This document shows, in pieces, positions 29,202 through 38,720 of a stretch of DNA of 64,000 nt. The DNA lies in contig NZ_FONV01000002.1 in assembly GCF_900113015.1 (NCBI RefSeq), positions 62,001 through 126,000 on the forward strand, in the 5' to 3' direction. The translations under genes and the position numbers were made by a program. Every line of letters begins with the position of its first letter. Position 1 is the first letter of the stretch. The notes beneath the pieces are model-generated. The model was not told where the DNA came from and made no database searches. It saw only the letters and a list, made by a program, of their open reading frames with translations. Source of the DNA: Actinoplanes philippinensis (lineage in GTDB: Bacteria; Actinomycetota; Actinomycetes; Mycobacteriales; Micromonosporaceae).

Positions 29202-31016
29202 TCAGTTCGTCAGGCGGATGCTGCTGAGCGTCTGCGGGGCGTCCGAGACCGCGCGCAGGATGGTCCGGCCCTCCGCCGGGATCTTGAACGTCTTCGTCGG
29301 CGGGACCAGCGTGTACGTCCCGGTCGCCCCGGCCGCCAGCGTCTCCGGCCCGGCCTCGGCCTTCCAGAAGCTGGCGATCGTCGCGCCCGTCGCCACCGAG
29401 AAGCTCGGGCGCACCGGCTCGTCCGACCGGTTCGTCACCTCGACCGTCAGCTCCGGCAGGTTCTTCCCCGCCGCCACCGGGGTACGCACCGTGAACTCCA
29501 GCGGCTGCGGCGTCGCCACCGCGACCACGAACATCGCCGCGGCCGGCACGAACAGCGCGGCGGTGACCGCCTCCCGCCTCGGCAGCGGGACCCGCCACGC
29601 GCCGGCGAAGTCCGCCCGGGTCGTGGTCACCAGCGCGACCAGCCACAACGGCATGGTCAGCAGCCAATAGCCGTCCTGCGAGCGGGTCGACACCATGAAG
29701 ATCATCCACGGGAGCACCGCGATCGCCGGACCCAGCGTGCGCAGGTGCAGGCCGAACGCCGCCAGCAGCGCCAGCAGCAGGGCGATCGTCGCGTGGCCGT
29801 ACCAGTCGAGCGCCGCGCTCCCGCCGATGATGTAGTGCGTGATCCCCATCAGGCCCTGGCCGTGCGGGACAGCGTGCTGCAGCAACGGCTCGAACACCCC
29901 GGTCAGCCACGCGTGCGGCGTCGTCACGATGAACGGCAGGCTCGACAGGACGAACACCGCGAGCGCGGTTCCGCCGTACCGCAGCATCAACCCGAACGTC
30001 CGGGCCAGGCCCAACTCACCCAGGCGCAGCACGACCAGGCCCACCACCAGGAACAACGCCAGGAACCAGCCCAGCTGGTGAATCGAGCACGCGACACCCA
30101 GCGCCACCGCGCGCACCAGACCGTGCCACCCCAGACGTCCGGTCCGGCCGATCCGCGGCCAGCCCCACAGAGCCAGACAGAGAAACGGAAGAGCGATCAC
30201 CGAGGGGTACGCGTTGTCGGCGTAACCGGTGAACGTGCCCAGGCCCAGCACGCCCAGGGTCGCGATCGGCCGCAACGGCCCCGGCGCCACGGTGAACACG
30301 AACACCGCCGTCACGAACACCGCCAGCCACGCCACCAGCACGATGCCCGTCATCGACGGGAACAGCCGCTGGAACACCGCCCCGATCTCCACACCCAGCG
30401 GCGGATAACCGAAGTCGAACACCGTACGCCCGTCCATCAGCTGGGTCGGCAGCGCCGGATCGATCCCCGGCCACGCCGACGTGTACGGGTTGTTCCCCTT
30501 CGCCAGAGCCCGCGACGCCGCATCCATCAGAATGCCCTCGTCGACCGTCAGCGCCTTCGCGCCCGACACCCCGGGCCACGCCGCCACCAGCTTGATCACG
30601 ATCGCGGTGACCAGCACGCCGGCATCCAGCCGCGCCAGCACCCGATGCCGGGACGCACACAGCGCCACCACGGCGGCGATCAGCATCACGAGGTACGCCC
30701 CGGTCAGCGTCAGCGCCAGCCAGGGCCGGCTCATCGCATTGGCCTGCCAGAACGCGCGGGTCCCCACCACGAGCCCCATGACCGCCGCCACCGACAGCCC
30801 CCGGTGCAGCCACAGCACCAGCTCGGCCCCACTCCACGACCCCACCGCCGCCTCAGCCGCCGTCCCAGCCGCCTCCTCAGAGGCTGCCCCGGCCGCCGCC
30901 TCAGCCGCCCTCTCCGCCGCGTGGGCGTCACCGGCGGCGGAGCCCGGCTTCTCCCCGCCAGTCCCCTGCCTCATCGCCGCCGCAGACCGGTCGTCACCCA
31001 CGAGATCCTGAACCAC
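29202..31016 (-). CDS. Polytopic membrane glycosyltransferase-like protein
   Basis: 604 residues. The first about 60 residues are a hydrophilic Ala/Glu-rich leader. About eleven membrane helices follow, with a loop after helix 3 carrying LTVDEGILMDAASRALAKGNNPY, where the acidic pair resembles the GT-C catalytic motif, and DFGYPPLGVEIG. The last about 110 residues form an outer beta-rich domain (LPELTVEVTNRSDEPVRPSF). It probably transfers a polyprenyl-linked sugar on the outer side. GTG 31016 is used; ATG at 30974 is an alternative. It heads a three-gene minus-strand unit with the KdpE-like and Ppx/GppA genes. Confidence 0.78.
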   Translation of the reverse strand: MVQDLVGDDRSAAAMRQGTGGEKPGSAAGDAHAAERAAEAAAGAASEEAAGTAAEAAVGSWSGAELVLWLHRGLSVAAVMGLVVGTRAFWQANAMSRPWLALTLTGAYLVMLIAAVVALCASRHRVLARLDAGVLVTAIVIKLVAAWPGVSGAKALTVDEGILMDAASRALAKGNNPYTSAWPGIDPALPTQLMDGRTVFDFGYPPLGVEIGAVFQRLFPSMTGIVLVAWLAVFVTAVFVFTVAPGPLRPIATLGVLGLGTFTGYADNAYPSVIALPFLCLALWGWPRIGRTGRLGWHGLVRAVALGVACSIHQLGWFLALFLVVGLVVLRLGELGLARTFGLMLRYGGTALAVFVLSSLPFIVTTPHAWLTGVFEPLLQHAVPHGQGLMGITHYIIGGSAALDWYGHATIALLLALLAAFGLHLRTLGPAIAVLPWMIFMVSTRSQDGYWLLTMPLWLVALVTTTRADFAGAWRVPLPRREAVTAALFVPAAAMFVVAVATPQPLEFTVRTPVAAGKNLPELTVEVTNRSDEPVRPSFSVATGATIASFWKAEAGPETLAAGATGTYTLVPPTKTFKIPAEGRTILRAVSDAPQTLSSIRLTN

Positions 31017-31393
31017 CGGCGCATCCTACAAGCGCCCCATGACATCCCGTTCCCACAACGCCCGCCCACGCCCGTCCCCGGCGGCCGTCAGCGACGCCCC
31101 GGCCCCACCCTTCGGCCGGGCGGCATCCAGCGCTGCCTCCCGAACGCCGACACGACGCCGGGGGCCGCCCGGAGCGGTACCGGCCGGCGGGGCCGTGGGC
31201 CAGCGCGCACCCCGGCCGCGATGGATTCGTCCGTCCCACGACCGTCCCGGGACCGGTCGCCGGATGGGGACGGCGCGTGGGCGGTGGGGCGGGATCGGCC
31301 CGGCGGGCGCGCTGCGGTCCGGCGCCGGGACCGCGTCGCGGGGCGGCCACGGGCGGGGTGGGTGCGGTCGGGGGCGGCCGTCGGCGTACCGGA
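31017..31393. other. 377-base intergenic stretch without a supported gene
   Basis: Open frames here are Arg/Pro-rich shadows with no Shine-Dalgarno or family match. The stretch should hold the promoter of the minus-strand unit at 31016 and the 3' end of the permease transcript. I could not pick out a clear promoter or hairpin. Confidence 0.5.
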
Positions 31394-32632
31394 TCAGGGT
31401 TGGTAGAGGTTGAGGCCGGCCCAGAGTGCGGTGACCGCGGCGACCACGGTGAGGGGGACGGTGGCGGCGCCTAGTTTGAGGAATTCGGAGGTTCGGGGAG
31501 CGGCGTCGCGGGCGTGCAGGATGCGGCGCCAGAGCAGGGTGGCGAGGGAGCCGGCGTAGGTGAGGTTGGGGCCCACGTTGACGCCGATGAGGACGGCCAG
31601 GAGCAGGCCCGGGGAGTGGGCGACGGCGGGGAGCAGGACGAGGGTGGCGGGGAGGTTGTTGAGGACGTTCGCGAGGATCGCCGCGAGGGTGGCGGCACCG
31701 AGGAGGCCCAGCAGGTCGGGGTGGCGGGGGATCCAGGTGTCGATCCAGTCGCCGAGGCCGTTGGCGCGGACGGCCAGCACGACCACGCCGAGGGCCAGGA
31801 CGAAGGCGCAGAAGGCCGGGTTCGCCTCGGTGAGCAGGGTGCGGGGGCGGATGTCGCGGCGGCGCAGCAGGGGTGCGGCCAGGGCGGCGGCGCCGGCGGC
31901 GGCCACCCAGGCGGGCTCGACGCCGAACGGCTGGAGTGCCGCGAAGCCGGCGAGGGTGACGGCCAGGACGGTGAGGGCGTAGCGGGGGGCCGGACCGGGG
32001 TCGCCGGGGCGTTCGGTGGCGGGGGCGGCCAGGTCGCCGGCGAAGAAGAACTGGAAGATCAGGAACTCGACCAGGATGACGGCGAGCCACGGCGCGGCCA
32101 TCAGGGCGGCGAATCCGGCGAAGGTCAGCCCGCTCGCGGTGAAGGCCAGCAGGTTCGTCAGGTTGGAGACGGGCAGCAGGAGCGAGGCCGAGTTGGCCAG
32201 ATGGTTGCAGGCGTAGGCGTGCGGGCGGTGGCGGACGCCGGCGCGGGCGGCGACCGCGAAGACCACCGGGGTGAGCAGGACGACCGTGGCGTCGAGGCTG
32301 AGCACGGCGGTGGTCACGGCGGCGGCGCCGAAGACGGCTCCGAGGAGACGGCGGGGACGACCTTTGCCGGTACGGGCGACGAGCGCGCCGATCCAGCCGA
32401 AGACGCCGTGCCGTTCCGCGGTGAACGCGAGCACCAGGATCGCGGCCAGGAACGCGACGGTCGGCGCCAGCTCCTCCACCTCGTGCAGGGCCGCCGACGG
32501 GGTGACCAGGCCGAAGCCGACGGCCAGCGCGGCGGCGGGCACCGCGGCCGCGGCCTCGGGAAGCCCCCGGGGCCGGGCCACGGCGAAGGCGAGAACCGCC
32601 GCCAGCAGCGCCAGCGCAATGATCATCAGCAC
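31394..32632 (-). CDS. ArsB/SLC13-type membrane transporter
   Basis: 412 residues with about eleven membrane helices. The fold matches ion-transporter superfamily permeases: two hairpin regions with SLDATVVLLTPVV and LPVSNLTNLLAF in the first half and NVLNNLPATLVLL and NVGPNLTYAGSLATLLW in the second. These Asn/Thr-Pro motifs are typical of ArsB-like arsenite antiporters and Na+/anion carriers. No ArsR, ArsC or other arsenic gene is near, so an anion other than arsenite is equally possible. ATG start at 32632. Confidence 0.83.
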   Translation of the reverse strand: MLMIIALALLAAVLAFAVARPRGLPEAAAAVPAAALAVGFGLVTPSAALHEVEELAPTVAFLAAILVLAFTAERHGVFGWIGALVARTGKGRPRRLLGAVFGAAAVTTAVLSLDATVVLLTPVVFAVAARAGVRHRPHAYACNHLANSASLLLPVSNLTNLLAFTASGLTFAGFAALMAAPWLAVILVEFLIFQFFFAGDLAAPATERPGDPGPAPRYALTVLAVTLAGFAALQPFGVEPAWVAAAGAAALAAPLLRRRDIRPRTLLTEANPAFCAFVLALGVVVLAVRANGLGDWIDTWIPRHPDLLGLLGAATLAAILANVLNNLPATLVLLPAVAHSPGLLLAVLIGVNVGPNLTYAGSLATLLWRRILHARDAAPRTSEFLKLGAATVPLTVVAAVTALWAGLNLYQP

Positions 32633-32668
32633 TGGTGAAGCCTATGAGCGAACGGACACGCCCGCGAG

Positions 32669-32711
32669 CCGGAAAGGGCCGGGTGTGACGAGGCACGCCC
32701 GGCCCTTCCGG
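32669..32711 (-). terminator. Hairpin downstream of the CorC/HlyC gene
   Basis: Arms of about 18 bases starting CCGGAAAGGGCCGGG, with one bulged A and one G-T pair, enclose a short loop. It lies six bases past the stop codon of the gene at 32717 and upstream of the transporter gene. Confidence 0.65.
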
Positions 32712-32716
32712 ACGGG

Positions 32717-34021
32717 TCAGTCCTCGGCGTCCTCGTCGGCGGTTTCGGCCGGCAGGGATCGCAGGCGCAGCTTGGTGATCGCCCGGCCGGTGATCTCGAC
32801 GACCTCGGCGGTGTGGCCGTCGATGCGGACGGTCTCGCCGGGGACGGTCGGGATGTGGCCGAGGCGGGCCAGGGCCAGCCCGGCGACGGTGGTGTAGTCG
32901 CCGGCGTCGGTCTCCTCGATGTCGACGCCGATGTCCGGCAGGTCGTGGATCGGGAAGGTGCCGGGCAGCAGCATCGCCCCGTCCTCCTCGTGGATCACCG
33001 ACTGCACGTCCCGGTCGCTCTCGTCGTAGATCTCGCCGACGACCTCCTCGACCAGGTCCTCCATGGTGACGATGCCGTCGATGGCGCCGCGCTCGTCGAC
33101 GACGAGGGCGAACTGCTGGCGCTGGCCGCGCAGCTGGCGCATGGCGTCGGACACCTTCAGCGTCTCGGGCAGGAACAGCGGCTCGAACATGTGGTCGCGG
33201 GCCAGCCCGTCGGCGGCGATCAGGTCACGCAGGTGGACCACGCCGAGCACGTCGTCGAGGCCCATGGCGCCGGTCACCGGGGCGCGCGAGTGGCCGCCCT
33301 TGACCAGCCGGGCCAGCGCCTCGGGGGCGGGCAGGTCGGCCGGGAGGATCAGCACGTCACGGCGCGGGATGAGGATCTCGCGGAGGATGCGGTCGGCGAT
33401 CTCGAAGGCGCCGCTGATGATCGTGCGCTGCTCGGCAGTGATGTCCTGCTGGGCGGCGACCATGTCGCGGATCTCCTCGGTGCTGACCTCCTCACGGCCG
33501 GCGCCGGGGTCGCCGCCGGCGAGGCGGACGACCAGGTCGGTGGCCTTGCCGAGCAGCCAGACGACCGGCCGCGACAGGGTGGCCAGGACGTCGAGCGGGC
33601 GGGCCACCAGCATGGCCCAGCCCTCGGCCCGCTGCATGGCGATGCGCTTGGGGGCGAGCTCGCCGACGACCAGGGTGAAGAACGTCAGGACGATGGTGAC
33701 GAGGATGATCGAGACGGGCTCCGCGGCGCTGCCGAGGAAGCCGAGCGGCTCGATCAGCGGCTGTGCCAGGGACACCGCCGCGGCAGCCGAGGCGAGGAAG
33801 CCCGCCAGGGTGATGCCGATCTGAATGGTGGCCAGGAACCGGTTGGGGTCCCGCGCCAGCCTGGCGAGGGTCCTTCCGGTGCGGGACTGCCGCTCGAGAC
33901 GCTGCAACTGGCTCTCCCGCAGCGAGATGAGAGCCATCTCGCTTCCCGAGAACGCCGCGTTGAGCAGCACCAGCACCACGACCAGGACAACTTGCCAGCC
34001 GTATCCGCCCACGGCGGACAT
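32717..34021 (-). CDS. CorC/HlyC-family (CNNM-like) transporter
   Basis: 434 residues. A DUF21/CNNM membrane domain with about four helices (LLNAAFSGSEMALISLRESQLQRLE at its start) covers residues 1-190. A pair of CBS domains follows at about 205-335 (PRRDVLILPADLPAPEALARL; DERGAIDGIVTMEDLVEEVVGEIYDE), then the CorC/HlyC C-terminal domain at 345-425. The family handles magnesium or sodium or related ions. I chose ATG 34021, with AAGGAG three bases ahead; GTG 34033, four codons earlier, is possible. A farther in-frame extension lacks a signal. It is expected in the plasma membrane. Confidence 0.88.
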   Translation of the reverse strand: MSAVGGYGWQVVLVVVLVLLNAAFSGSEMALISLRESQLQRLERQSRTGRTLARLARDPNRFLATIQIGITLAGFLASAAAAVSLAQPLIEPLGFLGSAAEPVSIILVTIVLTFFTLVVGELAPKRIAMQRAEGWAMLVARPLDVLATLSRPVVWLLGKATDLVVRLAGGDPGAGREEVSTEEIRDMVAAQQDITAEQRTIISGAFEIADRILREILIPRRDVLILPADLPAPEALARLVKGGHSRAPVTGAMGLDDVLGVVHLRDLIAADGLARDHMFEPLFLPETLKVSDAMRQLRGQRQQFALVVDERGAIDGIVTMEDLVEEVVGEIYDESDRDVQSVIHEEDGAMLLPGTFPIHDLPDIGVDIEETDAGDYTTVAGLALARLGHIPTVPGETVRIDGHTAEVVEITGRAITKLRLRSLPAETADEDAED

Positions 34022-34210
34022 CAACTCCTTCACGAAGAGACGAAGGCACCAGGCTACCGGTGCCGGCTGTGAGGATTCCCAGGGAGATCGTGATCCATGC
34101 CCGCGGCGGGCCGGTGACGCCCGCTCGATTACACGCTGTCCGGTAATTGACGAGAACACTTCCCGAGCCGTTTATTGACACGCAATATACCCGGGTGTCC
34201 AATCCGGTCC

Positions 34211-35227
34211 ATGCCGTTGAAGCGCTACGGGGTTCTGCGGGCGGCCGTCGTCGACCGTCGCATCGAGACCAATGACACACCGCATTACCAAATTCATTTG
34301 CGGGCCTCCGGCATCGATTACCGGGCGGCCGTCAACGTACGTTCCCAGCAGAGCCCGCCGGACCTGCTCCACCTGGCGGCCGACCATTTCGACCATCCGA
34401 TCCTGGAGCAGGTGCGCCGGCTTCCGGACGGTTTCACCGAGATCGGCAGCCGGCCCGGGGGCGTGGCGATCGACTTCATCCGCGGGAACCTCTTCGACCG
34501 CACCTCGATGCGCCCGGTGCCGGCCGCGAAGCCGGGGCCGGACAATGATCTGGGCGATTTCCTCGATCATTTCGTCCGCCGGGCGCTGGGTGATCTGGAC
34601 GCGCGGGCGTACGTGTTCGGCGAGGCGTGGGGCCCGGAGGCGAAGCCGGACAAGATCTTCGGGTTCCGGCCCGGCAACGGGATCCACGACGTGCACATGA
34701 ACCAGGGCAACCGCGGGCGGTTCGCCGGTGACAACGGCGTGTGGCAGGACGGGGCGCTGCTGCTGCACTTCCCGGCCGCCGACGACTGGGTGGCGATCTT
34801 CCTGGCCTTCCAGTCGCAGGTGTGGCACACCGACGACATCACCGGGCATCCGCTGCCGGAACTGCCCGGTGCGGGCCCGGCGCCGCAGCCGTCGTCGTCC
34901 GAGCCGGACCATCTGGTACGCATCGTGGCGGCGCTGGTGAACCCGGCCGGCCCGGCGCCCGAGGCGGAGACCGTCACGCTGCTGAACACCTCGCCCCGGG
35001 ACATCGACCTGGCCGGCTGGTCGCTGGTGGACCGGGCCGGCGGCCGGCTGCCGCTGTCCGGGGCGCTGGCGTCCGGGGCGGCCGCGCGGGTGCCGGTCAC
35101 CGAGCCGGTGCGGCTGGGCAACGGTGGCGGCACGCTGACACTGCTGGACGCGCGCGGGCTCAAGGTGGACGGCGTGGCGTGGACCGCCGATCAGGGGCGC
35201 CGGGAGGGCTGGAGCGTCGTCTTCTAG
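34211..35227 (+). CDS. DUF2278 (YukJ-like) protein with C-terminal lamin-tail domain
   Basis: 338 residues. Residues 1-215 match the YukJ/DUF2278 family (KRYGVLRAAVVDRR, then YFGEAWG-like YVFGEAWGPE and GIHDVHMNQGN). The last 110 residues form a beta-sandwich of lamin-tail type, with TVTLLNTSPRDIDLAGWSLVDRAGGRLPL as the key segment. Neither domain has an assigned reaction. There is no signal peptide, although lamin-tail domains are often on exported proteins. The start ATG has a weak Shine-Dalgarno. The final four bases overlap the convergent kinase gene. Confidence 0.8.
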   Translation: MPLKRYGVLRAAVVDRRIETNDTPHYQIHLRASGIDYRAAVNVRSQQSPPDLLHLAADHFDHPILEQVRRLPDGFTEIGSRPGGVAIDFIRGNLFDRTSMRPVPAAKPGPDNDLGDFLDHFVRRALGDLDARAYVFGEAWGPEAKPDKIFGFRPGNGIHDVHMNQGNRGRFAGDNGVWQDGALLLHFPAADDWVAIFLAFQSQVWHTDDITGHPLPELPGAGPAPQPSSSEPDHLVRIVAALVNPAGPAPEAETVTLLNTSPRDIDLAGWSLVDRAGGRLPLSGALASGAAARVPVTEPVRLGNGGGTLTLLDARGLKVDGVAWTADQGRREGWSVVF

Positions 35228-38025
35228 ACCGACTCGGCCTCCAGGACGAAGACCGATCCGCCGGCGGGGTGCGGCTCGTGCCGTACCTCGCCGTGGTTGG
35301 CGCGGGCCAGGCTCCGGACGATGTAGAGCCCGAGACCGGTTCCGCGGACCGAGCCGGCGTCGCGTTCGGCCCGGGTGAGCCGTTCGAACAGGCGCGGGCG
35401 GAACTCCTCCGGCACGCCGGGCCCGCGATCCTCGACGCGCAGCAGCACCCGGCCGCGGCCGGACGGCTCGATCCGTATGCCGGTCGCGCCGCCCGCGTAC
35501 TTGGCCGCGTTGGAGAGCAGGTTGACCAGGACCTGCTGCAGGTGGCCGGGATTGAAGCGCAGGGTGACGTCCGGGCCGGTCACCGGCACCGCGGTGGCGC
35601 CGGCGCTCGCCAGGGCCTGCGCGATCCCGTCGTGCAGGGACACCTCCCCGCGTACGGCGCTGAGGTTGCCCGCGTCGATGCTGACCATGCTGAGCACCTC
35701 GCGGACGATCTCGTCGAGCCGCTGCGCCTGCCGGCTGATCACGCCGATCCCCGTCGCCGCCGGTGTGCCGGCCTCGAAGTCGTCGGCGAGCAGGTCGCTG
35801 TAGCCGAGGATGGCCGACAGCGGGTTGCTGATCTCGTGCCCGAGCATCCCGATGATGTCGAGCTTGAGCTGGTTGGCGACCTCCAGGGCGGTGTTGCGCT
35901 CGGCGAGGGCGGCGGCCGCGTCGTCCCGGGCCCGTTCGGCGATCCGCCGCTGGGAGACGTCGGTGGCCACCACGATCAGGTGCTTCGGGCGGTTCTGGGA
36001 GTCCCGGACCAGGGAGACGGTGATCTCGGCGTCGACCCAGTAGCCGTCGGCGTGACGCAGCCGGGCCTCGTGGGTGTAGGAGGTGGCGTCACCGGCGAAG
36101 AGCCCGGCGATCTCGTTGTGCATGTGGGCGCGGTCGTCCGGGCCGAGCAGCGCCTCGTCGACGTCGCGTCCGATCAGGTCCTCGGCGAAGCGGCCGAGCA
36201 TGCCGGCGAAGGCCTCGTTCACCGCGATCAGCGAGCCGTCCAGCGCCCGGATCACCTGGCCCACCGCCGAATGTGTGAACTGGGCCCGGAACCGCTGGTC
36301 GTTGAGGGCGAGGGCCTGTTCGGCGGCGCGGGCCGCGGTCACGTCGGTGTTGATCTCCAGGACCTCGACGTCGCCGTCGGCGGTCCGGTGGACGACCTGC
36401 CGGCTGAGCACGCTGACGGTACGCCCGGCGGCGGTGAGGTGCTGCAGCCGACCGGACCAGACGCCGTCGGACTCCAGCGTGGCCCGCTGCTCGGCCGCCG
36501 AGCCGTCCTCGAAGACCGTGTTCAGCAGGCGGTGGCTGAGCCGCCCGGCGGCCGCTCCCGGGGTCCAGCCGTAGAGGCTCTGGGCGCCGCTGTTCCACCA
36601 CAGGACGGTGCCGTCGAGACGCCGCACGATCACCGCGACGGGGATGATCTTGAGGAGCGCGGCCATCTGGCGCAACCGGGCGTCCGCCGCGCGCTGGGCG
36701 GTGACGTCCTCGACCTGCACCACGACGTACGACGGGGCGCCGTCCCCGCCGCGCACCACCGCCACCCGGTTCGACACCCAGATGGTGTGCCCCTCCCGGT
36801 GCACGTAGCGGCGCTCGACGCGGACCGTGTCCGGCCCGGTGGTGATCATCTGCCGGAGCGCGGTCTCGGTGGCGGCGACGTCGTCCGGGTGCTGCAGGTC
36901 GCGGAACGACATGCCGAGCAGTTCCTCGGCCGAGTACCCGGTGATCGCCGACATCGCCGGGTTTACCTGCAGGTAGCGCCCGAACGACCGCTCGTCGACG
37001 CTGGACAGGGCCAGGCCGAGCGGCGAGTTCTCGAAGGTGAGGCGGAACCGGGCGTCGCTGAGTTCCAGGGCCTCCAGCGCGGCGGTCCGCTCGGCGAGCA
37101 GGGTGGCGTTGCGGGCGTAGTCGTCGACGTACCGCAGGGTGGAGGCCAGGCTGGCGGCGAGCAGCTCCAGGTGGTGCGCGTCCACCTCGCCGAAGGCGTC
37201 CGGCCGGGCGCTGCCGACCTTGACCACGCCGATCAGCCGGTCGCCGCTGTACAACGGGGCGGCGCACATCGACCGGACCCCGATCCGCAGGCAGGCCTCG
37301 CGGTCGACCCGTTCGTCGGTGGCCGTGTCGGCGCAGCGTACGACCCGGCGGTGGGCGATCGCCTCGCTGGCGAGCGAGCCGGGCCGGGCCCGGACGCCGG
37401 TGAGGCCGGTGTAGCCGGTGAGGGCGCCGGTCGCGGCGAAGTCGCCGTCCATCAGCTCGACGGCCGCGCCGCCGGCCGCGGGGAAGACGGCCATCACCTG
37501 CTCGGCGACGACGCGCAGTGCCTTGTCGTGGTCGTGGGCCGCGGCGGTGACGGCCCGCTGCGCGTCGATGGTGGCGAGCAGCACCCGGGTGTGCCGGGCG
37601 GCCTGCTCCTCGGCGGCCCGTTGCTCGGACATGTCGCGCATGAACGCGTAGAAGTGGCGCTCGCCGCCGACCCAGGACGGCCAGATGGTGAACTCCAGCT
37701 CGATCCGGCGGCCGTCGGCGTGCAGGGCGGGCAGCGTGACCGGCTTGCCGATCACCGCCGGCTCGCCGGAGGCGAGGTAGCGGGCCATCCCGGCGGTGTG
37801 CGCGTCCCGCAACTCGGCCGGGATCAGCAGCTCGGTGAGCGGGCGGCCGATGATCTCGTCGGCCGTCCAGCCGAGCAGCCGGCACGCCGACCGGTTCCAG
37901 ATCCGGACGATGCCGTCGGCGTCGATCGAGACGAAGCCGGTGGGGCCGGTCGAGATGATCTGGCGCAGCCGTTCCAGCTCGGCTCGCTCCGACACGCTGA
38001 TCTCGTCGATCTCCGGACCACGCAT
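35224..38025 (-). CDS. Large soluble PAS/GAF sensor histidine kinase
   Basis: 933 residues, no membrane helix. Order: PAS (about 15-135), GAF (about 160-315), PAS (about 325-440), PAS (about 450-560), PAS (about 565-690), dimerisation domain with His730 in MLGHEISNPLSAILGYSDLL, and HATPase_c with DRGPGV and GTGLGLYIVRSLARANHG. Each PAS has a PAC tail. The G1 box is DRGPGV, acceptable. It should integrate several cytoplasmic or redox signals. No response regulator is adjacent. It lies seven bases after a TetR gene on the same strand and may be co-transcribed with it. Confidence 0.9.
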   Translation of the reverse strand: MRGPEIDEISVSERAELERLRQIISTGPTGFVSIDADGIVRIWNRSACRLLGWTADEIIGRPLTELLIPAELRDAHTAGMARYLASGEPAVIGKPVTLPALHADGRRIELEFTIWPSWVGGERHFYAFMRDMSEQRAAEEQAARHTRVLLATIDAQRAVTAAAHDHDKALRVVAEQVMAVFPAAGGAAVELMDGDFAATGALTGYTGLTGVRARPGSLASEAIAHRRVVRCADTATDERVDREACLRIGVRSMCAAPLYSGDRLIGVVKVGSARPDAFGEVDAHHLELLAASLASTLRYVDDYARNATLLAERTAALEALELSDARFRLTFENSPLGLALSSVDERSFGRYLQVNPAMSAITGYSAEELLGMSFRDLQHPDDVAATETALRQMITTGPDTVRVERRYVHREGHTIWVSNRVAVVRGGDGAPSYVVVQVEDVTAQRAADARLRQMAALLKIIPVAVIVRRLDGTVLWWNSGAQSLYGWTPGAAAGRLSHRLLNTVFEDGSAAEQRATLESDGVWSGRLQHLTAAGRTVSVLSRQVVHRTADGDVEVLEINTDVTAARAAEQALALNDQRFRAQFTHSAVGQVIRALDGSLIAVNEAFAGMLGRFAEDLIGRDVDEALLGPDDRAHMHNEIAGLFAGDATSYTHEARLRHADGYWVDAEITVSLVRDSQNRPKHLIVVATDVSQRRIAERARDDAAAALAERNTALEVANQLKLDIIGMLGHEISNPLSAILGYSDLLADDFEAGTPAATGIGVISRQAQRLDEIVREVLSMVSIDAGNLSAVRGEVSLHDGIAQALASAGATAVPVTGPDVTLRFNPGHLQQVLVNLLSNAAKYAGGATGIRIEPSGRGRVLLRVEDRGPGVPEEFRPRLFERLTRAERDAGSVRGTGLGLYIVRSLARANHGEVRHEPHPAGGSVFVLEAESV

Positions 38026-38032
38026 CGTGTCG

Positions 38033-38659
38033 TCACCCCGTTCCGCCGTGCTCCTCCACCGCGGGGTTGATCGGCAGTGTCCCCGGGGTCCTGAGGTCCG
38101 GCCGGAAGACTCCGTCGAGCACCAGGTCGACCGCGCGGTCGGCGGCGGCCCGGGCGGCCCGCACGTCGTCGGTGGCCTCGGCCACCCCCTGAACCATGGT
38201 GAACAGCAGGGACAGGTCCTCGGGGACCAGGTCGGCGCGGACGTGCCCGTGCTCGCGGGCCCGGCCCAGCGGCGCGGCGAAGGCGGCGATCACCCGCTGC
38301 CGGTAGCGCTCCTGCAACCCGAGGTCGAAGCGGCGCACCAGTTTGACCAGGCCGCGCAGCTCGATCTGGGAGTGCAGGGTCTCGCGGAGCAGGTCCCGGA
38401 ACCCGGCCGGATGCCCGGAGCAGGCGGCGACCCGGGCCTCCATGATCTCCAGCTGGTAGGTCAGCACGGCGGCGGTCAGCGCCTGCCGGTCGGCGAAGTG
38501 CCGGTAGAGGGTGGCCTGGCCGATCCCGGCGCGGCGGGCGATCTCCGGCATCAGGGCGACGACGCCCTCCTGTGCCAGCACCTCGCTCGCGGCCTCCAGG
38601 ATGGCCGCCCGGTTGCGCTGGGCGTCACGTCGACGTGCTGTCGGGGTTCCGTAGAGCAC
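38033..38659 (-). CDS. TetR-family transcriptional regulator
   Basis: 208 residues. The HTH region reads RAAILEAASEVLAQEGVVALMPEIARRAGIGQATLYRHFADRQAL, a standard TetR N-terminus, followed by a C-terminal helical domain. GTG 38659 with GGGGG six bases upstream. It is divergent from the exported hydrolase gene at 38786, and an 18-base palindrome lies between them. It probably represses itself and may also control the hydrolase. The downstream kinase gene may share its transcript. Confidence 0.9.
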   Translation of the reverse strand: MLYGTPTARRRDAQRNRAAILEAASEVLAQEGVVALMPEIARRAGIGQATLYRHFADRQALTAAVLTYQLEIMEARVAACSGHPAGFRDLLRETLHSQIELRGLVKLVRRFDLGLQERYRQRVIAAFAAPLGRAREHGHVRADLVPEDLSLLFTMVQGVAEATDDVRAARAAADRAVDLVLDGVFRPDLRTPGTLPINPAVEEHGGTG

Positions 38660-38688
38660 CTGACACCCCCTTGGCTACCGATCAGTCA

Positions 38689-38706
38689 CGTTACTAGCCG
38701 GTAACG
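38689..38706. promoter_or_regulatory. TetR-type operator between divergent genes
   Basis: CGTTAC and its complement GTAACG flank a six-base centre, giving an 18-bp palindrome 30 bases upstream of the TetR start codon. On the minus strand it includes TAACGT, a possible -10 for the TetR gene, so autorepression would be direct. Confidence 0.7.
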
Positions 38707-38720
38707 AGAATGTCACCATC

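Noticed and set aside
31039-31413. Small + strand gene in the 31.0-31.4 kb gap
   Set aside because: Arg/Pro/Ala-rich, no Shine-Dalgarno, runs into the antisense of the permease gene.
31394-32632. Arsenic resistance operon
   Set aside because: The permease resembles ArsB, but no arsR, arsC or arsenic regulator is adjacent; substrate left open.
34741-38070. A very long open frame on the + strand opposite the PAS/GAF kinase
   Set aside because: It is the GC-rich antisense shadow of the kinase at 35224-38025: its translation is rich in Gly, Arg, Val and Pro, shows no family motif, and lacks a ribosome-binding site.
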